A stretch of DNA of 27,346 nt from Entrophospora sp. SA101 (Eukaryota > Glomeromycota > Glomeromycetes > Entrophosporales > Entrophosporaceae). Location of the stretch: the NCBI GenBank assembly GCA_958430865.1, contig CAUDNR010004264.1:29116-56461 (forward strand), written 5' to 3'. A program made the position numbers and the translations under genes. Of the stretch, positions 21,171-27,346 are shown piece by piece. Within the stretch, counting starts at the first letter, position 1. Each line of letters begins with the position of its first letter. The notes under the pieces were generated by a model that saw only the letters and a list, made by a program, of their open reading frames with translations, was not told the DNA's origin and searched no databases.

Positions 21171-22641
21171 AATTTAATTTTTGTCAGCTAATTAATTATC
21201 ACAGGAAAATTACGAGAGTCGCAAGAGCAAAAGAGTAAAAATTTAATTGTAAAAAATTTAAAGAGAATATAAAATGTAATATAATAATAAATAATAAAAT
21301 TTTTATTTTATTTCCAGAATGAAATTTAATTAATTGAATGAAAGCGAAAGATGGAAGAACTTATGAAAAGGGGAAAAATCCAAACAGATTACTACTATAT
21401 ATGTAATATTTTTTATTACAATAGAATACATATTTCGTAATAGGTCCAGAATAAAAAAATTAATTAATTAATTACCATTACATTGTTATGTTGATGATGT
21501 TTGTTGTTGGGTGATTATACCAAAGAATTTTTTCGGAGTTTTATAAAGATCAATATATGAAATAACTAAGATTAAGTTGTAGTAGTATATTGGTGGTATG
21601 TTAAAAATGCAAAGCAAATCATATAATTTTATAATTATTATAATTATGGAGTATTATATTATCCATATCAGGTAAAAAGATATGATTAGGACTGAGCCAA
21701 TTTTGCTTAATGCATTTTATTTGTTTATTGTTACTCTACAGCTTTGTTTAATAATTTATCTCGCATTTTTCTTTCCAAGTATTGCCTCAATACGATTTTG
21801 CCATTAGATTGTTCCAGGCCCTCGATTGTTATTATTATTATTTTTATTATTTTCAGAATTTACGTTGTGTTTCATTCAAAAAAGCTGAGAAAGAGGGTCT
21901 AGCCTTTCCTTCTTTTTTCTGTTTTATCATTCATTATATATATGTCGTTGTTTATTATTATTATTTATTATTATTTATATTTTCGAAATCATCGTTCAAT
22001 AATAATAATATCTCGATTAATACTAATTCACAATATCCACAATCATAAAATATAAGTGTTTTTGACTTTTAAATATTTTTTTATTTGTTTGCATTACGTT
22101 TGGTTTTCCACCTTGAGATCTTGGTAAAATGTTACTCTGTTATTCTTGGCAAAAATGCCTCAAATTATTTATATCAAAGAAAAAAAATTTTTTTTTCTTA
22201 TGTACGTTATCACGATGATGGTTACACATACATACTTTAAAAAATTTAAGTTAATGGCAAAAATTTCTCACTCGCACAATTATTTATTTGTTAGGCTGGG
22301 CCGTCCGTGTGTTACCATGTTGTCAAAATTTGCTGATGATTAGACCATCATCATCAAGGAAGAATCAAATAAACAAAATAGGCATTTCATTAAGGTTGAC
22401 TAGAAAATTGAAGAGTGGTTGTTTAATTAAAAATTATATTGTAAAAATATCCGTGATTGTACAATGATGTATTATTGATTGATTGATTGGATTTTTATAT
22501 TCAAGATTATTCGATTCGATAGGAATCTACATCATTTTCTGCTTTGATTTTTAACATTATATTGGAGAAAAGCGCTAATAATTATATAAAAAATGTTATT
22601 ATTATATTGGAGTCATTGCTTTTAATTAATAAAATGTATAT
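21171..22641. other. Non-coding, microsatellite-rich
   Basis: I see AT-rich DNA with TTA/ATT runs (about 21830-21850, 21954-21985) and no gene I can support. The open frames here are driven by the runs. The part adjacent to 21170 would be the upstream region of the Ser/Thr-rich exon, but no promoter motif is clear. Confidence 0.4.
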
Positions 22642-22740
22642 TTAATATACACACATCTAACCTCGATTTATTTATATTATAAAGTACTTTAAACAATTGA
22701 TTGCTGCGTCCGGCTTATAGAGTTTAGATGTGTATATTAA
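22642..22740. repeat. Short inverted repeat, 99 bp overall
   Basis: TTAATATACACACATCTAA (22642-22660) and TTTAGATGTGTATATTAA (22723-22740) are inverted copies differing by a two-base indel. They enclose about 62 bases that include the GC-richer GCTGCGTCCGGC. This could be a tiny MITE or a cruciform-forming sequence. No target-site duplication is visible. Confidence 0.6.
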
Positions 22741-24959
22741 TATTAAATTAAAATCAATTACTACTACCATTACGTCAATTTAACACATCAAAAAAACTAA
22801 ATCTCTTTTTTTTATATTAAAGTAGTCCAATTACGACATTATCTTACAAGTAATGAGAATTCCAATTCAATTTTTTTATTACTATATAAAGATTATAAAT
22901 GGCAAAATTTTTTTATTGTGTGTAACATAATTATCCCAAATCCAAAATGGTCATCTGGTCAAAAAAAAAATTGCATTCCATCTTTTAAATAAGAAACTCA
23001 AGTCTTTCTGTCCGTCGGTCAACAAAGACCATGAGATCCCTATCAACTATAATAATAGAATAGAATTACTAAATAAACAAGTAAATAACCTTTTTAATGA
23101 ATGGAATGAATGATTTAGTAAATAAATAAATCTAGCCATTGCCTCATTAATATATCTTTTTTGGTAACTTCCACCTTCCCTATAAGAAGCTGAATATAAA
23201 CTGAATACGTATGGAATTTATATATTTTCAGTAAATTCAATGCATTTTCTGCATGTTTCCAGCATGTGTTCGATCCGGAACTTTTACATACGTGAAAGGC
23301 ACTTTTCACAGAAAAGATCGTGCATTTCTTTCTGTGTGCGGTAAAAGTTGAATCGAGTAATGATTTTTCCAAAAATTGTATTACTAACGGACTACTACTA
23401 TTTATCGTATTTATTTATTATGTTTGACAATTCAATCAATTACTATTATTAAATTATTATATAAATAATGATTAATTTAAAATTCAACTTTTTTATGTGC
23501 CATTAGTAATCGATTGCATTTATGACAAAATTGGCTTCATTTAGTTGAAATTCGCTTATTTTGGAGCAATAATCAAGCTGAAGGTATGCAATAGTTGCGT
23601 TTGCATTAATTTAATTTGATTAAAATATTTATTTATTTATTTTATTATTGTTATTCTTAGCTTTACATCTAATATTTTATAATTGATGTGCTTGTCATTT
23701 ACTAAAGTTAAATATTTCGGAAGGAAAGAAAGAGAGAATGCGTCTATCTATAGCAATGTACTGTATATAATACATAATAAGGAAATTAACTTTAAAACCG
23801 ATTTGTGATAGTAAAAAATATTCTAATCGATTAGATGAAAAGACAATTGAACCAATATCTTATGATTATATTAAGTTAAATAATTTATATCGCAATAATA
23901 ATGTTGTTGACGAAATGCCTTCAATGTTGCAAAACTAATTATGCCAAATTCACTAAAAAGTGGCGAGTGATTAAACTCTTGACTTTTTATGGGAAAAACG
24001 TCGACTAAAATAAAATCCTTGCCAAAGCTATATTTAACAATTTCAAACTAGAAAATTCTTGATTTTATTATTATATTATTATTATAATATATATATATCT
24101 ACAAAGTTTCGAATTAGTAGCACATGATCTTGGTTTAAAAAAGTAATTATAGGGTAATAATAAGGAACTAATGTTGTGTGGTCCAAAGCCCTAGGCTTAA
24201 GGAAAGCCCGAGACCGAAGCTATCCGAAACTAGTACTGGTTTAGGGAAAAATTTAAAAATTTAGACCTTTCCCGAAACCTAAACTGTTGAAACCTAGTGT
24301 TACCAAAACCTAAAACACATACCAAAACTATAATTTTTCTAAAAATAATAATAATAATACTTTATATTGTTATTTTTAAAAAATTTTGATGATTTATCAA
24401 CCGCAAATTAGTACAAATTTAGAAACTACTATCACTATTACTATTACTATCACTACGTATTACTATTACTAGCACCAGCACGTGTAACGTAACATCCGTA
24501 GATTTTTTGTCATCAACTTTAATTTCAAGCAAAGAAACTATTTTGGAATTATTATTATTATTATTGTTATGAGGAACTAGCTACCTTTAGTCAATGTTTT
24601 GATTACGTCAGGAATTTCATCATGTATTATTATTATTATTAAGTGTAGATCCTCTCAAAAAATGATTCTAAAACAGCCATTCCAAAGGGGTTTATTTTTC
24701 GTGTGATAATATTAAAAAATCAGCAAAGGATTTTCTAATCAGAAACCTAATTATTTAAATCGCAAGTTTGGGCGAAAATTAAAGAATGGAACATATTTAT
24801 ATTGAGGGTAAATGGCAGGTTAAATACCATGACATTTATTTTGTATATATCATTCATTCGTTGTATTTAAATTTTTTTTTAATTATTCTATTTATTATAG
24901 ATTATGTATTTATTTTTTATGAAAGTTATTATACTTGTTTTTTAATAATTTAAGAAAAA
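22741..24959. other. Long stretch without a recognisable gene
   Basis: An 85-codon - strand frame (23372-23118, containing SGSNTCWKHAENALNLLKIY) and a + strand stretch at about 23825-23935 (NRLDEKTIEPISYDYIKLNN, then LYRNNNVVDEMPSML) look less random than the background. Neither shows a family motif or splice context. 24175-24325 is richer in GC and contains repeated CCTAA-like words and an imperfect palindrome. The rest is AT-rich with ATT microsatellites. Confidence 0.4.
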
Positions 24960-25400
24960 TATAGTAGGGAAGGTTGGAACAAAAAACGACCAAACAGAAC
25001 AATCAAGTGAAATAAATGTATGGCGAGGGTTGTATGCTTTGTTTATATATGGCCATTCATTGTTCTTGTATAATGCTAAATCTTAGGTTTCTATCTTAGT
25101 GTGCAATTTTAAATTACTCAAAAAGACCAAAAATTGAAGGACTTGTCATAGGAGCAGTCTTTTTCAATTGAAATCGACTTGAAGAAGTAAACGCATGGCG
25201 AGGATTGCATAATTTATATATAGCCATTAATTATTTTCGCATAACGATAACCCTTAAATTTATATCTTACTGTGAAAGATCCGAAATTGAAGGACTTGTC
25301 ATAGGAACAGCTTCTTTCAATTGAAAATAATTTTAGGTCGGATGAAATGCATGGCGAGGGTTATATAACCATTATTTGTGATATATATATATATTAGGTT
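24960..25400 (+). repeat. Diverged tandem repeat, ~155-175 bp period, about 2.4 units
   Basis: The word ATGGCGAGG starts units at 25020, 25195 and 25351. Within units, ATATATGGCCATT or its variants, AATTGAAGGACTTGTCATAG and TTTCAATTGAAA recur in the same order. The third unit is truncated after about 50 bases. No reading frame is maintained, so this looks like a non-coding satellite-like duplication. Confidence 0.7.
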
Positions 25401-25623
25401 TTTACATTTCCGTAAATTTAAAAGGACAAAAGGTGGTCTATAATAAAGTAATTTGATCCATTAAATCCATTAATATCATATTATAAAAAGCTTGCACAAT
25501 ACCTTTGGTAAATTTTCATTTACTTTATTATTATTCAATATTATAAAATACTTGCACAATTATTTACAATGATTTGATAATTCAAATGTAAAGTTTCATT
25601 AGTATAAATTTTCGAAATGTATG
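25401..25623 (+). repeat. Short direct duplication in AT-rich DNA
   Basis: ATATTATAAAA, one or two bases, then CTTGCACAAT occurs at about 25482-25502 and again at about 25541-25561 in direct orientation. Nothing else is recognised. Confidence 0.45.
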
Positions 25624-26068
25624 GTTGGCTCGGTCTAAAGACCTCCTATTGCTGCGCCACACGCTCAAATTTCAAAAACTGCGATTTCATGATTCGTTCA
25701 AAAATGCAATAAAAACTTTTCAAAAAGGCTTCACGTGATTTTGGTTAAAAAATTTATTTTCCTTCCTGCCAAATTTAGACATGATTGTCGAGTATTAGTC
25801 TAAATTTAGTAACGATGAACTAAAACTAGTCTAAATTTAGCAATGATCCTAGCGCTCAAATTCTTCATGAGCATAGTAAAGTACATGTTTTAAAAAAGAA
25901 TAGAACTCTACAACAAATAATTTTTTTGATAAAATCTCTTTATTACATTAAAATTAAAGACCTATTCCATCAACTAATAGAGCTATTTTTTTAAAAGGTA
26001 GGGCAGAAAATGACTTCTATACTTTTAAAATTTGCACAAAATTTAGGAGGTCTTTAGACCGAGCCAAC
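25624..26068. mobile_element. MITE with 25-bp perfect terminal inverted repeats
   Basis: 25624-25648 (starting GTTGGCTCGGTCTAAAGACC) and 26044-26068 are exact inverted copies over 25 bases. Each terminus contains the self-complementary GGTCT-AA-AGACC. The 445-bp body has no coding potential. It contains an internal duplication built on AGTCTAAATTTAG (about 25797 and 25829). The flanks (GTATG on the left, TATAA on the right) do not give a clear target-site duplication, so the superfamily is undetermined. Exact termini suggest recent activity. Confidence 0.82.
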
Positions 26069-26580
26069 TATAATACAAATAAAATAATAAAAATAAAATA
26101 AGAAATAAAATATGAGGAATAAATGTAGATATAAAATAAAGTAAAAAATAAAAATAAAAGATTTGGTTCGGAATTAGGGTATTTCGACTAACAATTTAGC
26201 GTTAAATCCTAATTCTGGTAACACTATGGAAAGTTGAAAAAAAAATAATACATTCCTTATTAGAAATATCGATGAAAAGGCAGGTAATGTAACTTTCTTA
26301 CTGACCCTATAGGCCAATATCTATTCACAATCACTGATTTGTAGCTTGTCTTCTTCTCAACTCTCAACAATGTAAGGTAAAGAATGAGTTGTTGGAAGGG
26401 AGAGAAATCAATAATGTGGGAGAAAATTGTTAAAAACATACTTATTCAAATTTCGTGTCTCAAATTCATGACATTAAGGATATCATCTTATTTAGAATTA
26501 GAACATTTGACACTCATGAAATGTGACTCTGTGCAAAAAGCAAAAATTTAATTTACCACATGTAACAATTTATTTTTTTT
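26069..26580. other. Non-coding DNA
   Basis: No gene is seen. A small palindrome with GAATTAGG (about 26170) and CCTAATTC (about 26207) as arms is present. The stretch ends in an eight-T run (26573-26580) that abuts the iteron element. Confidence 0.4.
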
Positions 26581-26961
26581 CGGGTCTGATTCATTTCGTC
26601 GACAGTCATTTCGTCGACAGTCATTTCGTCGACACTCATTTCGTCGAAAATTTGTTTCATCGAAGGTTCATTTCGTCGAAAATTGTTTCGTCACAAAAAA
26701 AAAACTTAATTAAACAACTTTCTCCTCGCACTTCCTACACACTCCGCTTTCTTCACCTAATTTCTTAACCAACTTCCCACACCCCTCACATTTAACTCGT
26801 TCAGTCTCTGGCTCGAGGATGAAATAATTTTCGACGAAATGAACATTCGACGAAATGAACTTTCGACGAAACGAACTTTTGACGAAATGAACTTTCAATG
26901 AAACAAACTTTCGACGAAATGGGTGTCGACGAAATGATTTTCGACTAAGTAAATGCGACCG
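26581..26961. mobile_element. Iteron-ended DNA element, copy 2 (Pack-MULE-like)
   Basis: The left end begins CGGGTCTGATTCATTTCGTC, followed by about seven ~15-bp iterons of TTTCGTCGAC type (to about 26695). The right arm (about 26820-26961) has about seven inverted iterons and ends TAAATGCGACCG. The two extreme ends are imperfect inverted repeats of one another. Eight Ts flank both sides (26573-26580 and 26962-26969), consistent with an 8-bp target duplication, although homopolymers are weak evidence. The interior (about 26700-26820) is visibly richer in GC than its surroundings and encodes a zinc ribbon on the - strand. Iterons keep most CpGs intact, so this copy is younger than the one at 3297-3918. 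Confidence 0.7.
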
Positions 26962-26976
26962 TTTTTTTTCAGCCAT
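26710..26976 (-). CDS. Zinc-ribbon reading frame carried by the iteron element
   Basis: An 88-codon frame runs from an ATG at 26976, just outside the element, through the whole right arm without a stop and into the interior. The arm encodes a repetitive Arg/Phe/Lys/Ser segment such as RKFVSLKVHFVKSSFRRKF. The interior encodes LEPETERVKCEGCGKLVKKL and ends GEESGVCRKCEEKVV. The four cysteines are spaced CX2C-X13-CX2C, a zinc-ribbon or zinc-knuckle pattern. The interior piece looks like genuine former or present coding sequence with non-AT-driven codons; the arm-encoded part is simply translation of the iterons. Whether it is expressed is unknown. It may be a captured host gene fragment or part of the transposon's own DNA-binding protein. 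Confidence 0.45.
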   Translation of the reverse strand: MAEKKRSHLLSRKSFRRHPFRRKFVSLKVHFVKSSFRRKFISSNVHFVENYFILEPETERVKCEGCGKLVKKLGEESGVCRKCEEKVV

Positions 26977-27049
26977 GTATCAATAAAATTAAACTTCACT
27001 CAATCATGCGAAATCCAACACGCGATTTACAACAAAGTTGTATTTTCAC

Positions 27050-27175
27050 CAGGGCTGCCTGCGTAAAGGTGTTAAAGCCCTAATTTGTTAATAATTTGAC
27101 TTGACTAAAATTGACTTAACATAATGATTGAATAGTTTAGTCAGTTTAGCCAAATGCTCATTTAGGCTAGCCCTG
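27050..27175. mobile_element. Small hAT-like MITE
   Basis: CAGGGCTGCC at 27050 and GGCTAGCCCTG ending at 27175 form ~10-bp imperfect terminal inverted repeats of the CAGGG type common in hAT elements. The 126-bp body is non-coding. The 8-bp flanks do not match, so a target-site duplication is not confirmed. Confidence 0.4.
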
Positions 27176-27346
27176 TTATGAGAATTTATGAAATAACAAA
27201 ATTTTATTTGTGCGTTTTGTACAATCAAGTGTTCTATATATGTATTAAAAATAAAATATTAAAAATTACTAACAAGTAAACCTTATTACACTAAATCAGG
27301 AAGATCCAAATCCTCCCTATAGCTAATTGTGGCTTCATAGAAAGTC
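27176..27346. other. Non-coding window end
   Basis: AT-rich sequence with no recognisable feature. Confidence 0.4.

Noticed and set aside
21782..22048. 88-codon + frame rich in Tyr and Phe
   Set aside because: The composition comes from TTA/TAT microsatellites; no family motif and no splice context.
23266..23282. TGTTCGATCC resembling a tRNA T-loop (B box)
   Set aside because: The flanking bases do not form a T stem, and no acceptor stem or anticodon arm can be built upstream.
24175..24325. Repeated CCTAA/TTAGG-like words suggesting interstitial telomeric repeat
   Set aside because: The words are irregularly spaced and not tandem; no run of TTAGGG units is present.
24293..26231. Inverted TAGTGTTACCA words 1.9 kb apart as ends of a large element
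   Set aside because: Only 11 bases are shared and the flanking similarity is poor; it is not enough to define terminal repeats.
26523..26768. 81-codon + strand frame with SHFVDSHFVD repeats
   Set aside because: It is only translation of the left-arm iterons; the downstream part is antisense to the zinc-ribbon frame.

Overview
This is AT-rich, intron-bearing eukaryotic DNA with many trinucleotide microsatellites, a few intact housekeeping genes and a much larger load of decayed genes and DNA transposons. I infer an early-diverging filamentous fungus, most likely an arbuscular mycorrhizal fungus (Glomeromycotina, Rhizophagus-like). The main clues are a decayed tyrosine-kinase-like (TKL) kinase with a CxxC-x9-CxxC N-terminal block and a KSHPDAYHTSR-type tail, a TLDc-domain remnant, PIF1-like helicase remnants, a Fanzor/TnpB-like remnant, short introns and extreme AT bias. 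The genus is not proven by anything in the window. Two genes look intact. RBX1, the RING-H2 subunit of cullin E3 ligases, has six exons on + (6055-6808) and encodes 115 aa. RPB8, a shared subunit of RNA polymerases I, II and III, has three exons on - (12333-11676) and encodes 163 aa. In both, every splice junction restores a conserved protein. Layout from left to right: direct repeats (1-300); an ~850-bp DNA transposon with inverted termini and a broken acidic N-terminal transposase-like gene (about 1048-1893); a PIF1-like helicase remnant (about 1990-2400) running into a TLDc remnant (2407-2850); a TTTCGTCGAC-iteron element (about 3297-3918); a Fanzor-like pseudogene on - (about 5760-4200); RBX1; a PPR-type pseudogene on + (about 7010-8870); a CDC4/Pop1-like F-box WD40 pseudogene on - (about 10600-9983) with an internal 174-bp inversion; RPB8; a 9-unit ~90-bp coding-like tandem array (13411-14191); a Tc1/mariner 5' fragment (14742-15275); a second helicase remnant (about 15650-15930); the TKL kinase pseudogene on - (18136-16764); a nearly full-length dead Tc1/mariner copy on - (19369-20800) just downstream of a Ser/Thr-rich first exon (21170-20902); then mostly non-coding DNA with a small inverted repeat, a ~160-175 bp tandem repeat, a MITE with 25-bp perfect termini (25624-26068), a second TTTCGTCGAC-iteron element carrying a zinc-ribbon reading frame (26581-26961) and a small hAT-like MITE (27050-27175). 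RBX1 and CDC4/Pop1 proteins act together in SCF ubiquitin ligases, but here one is intact and one is dead, so their proximity is probably chance. The strongest leads are the micro-inverted WD40 pseudogene, the iteron element family whose two copies share ends but not interiors (as gene-capturing elements do), and the Fanzor remnant. Several inferred stop codons, and the decay of one iteron element, look like C-to-T loss at methylated cytosines.
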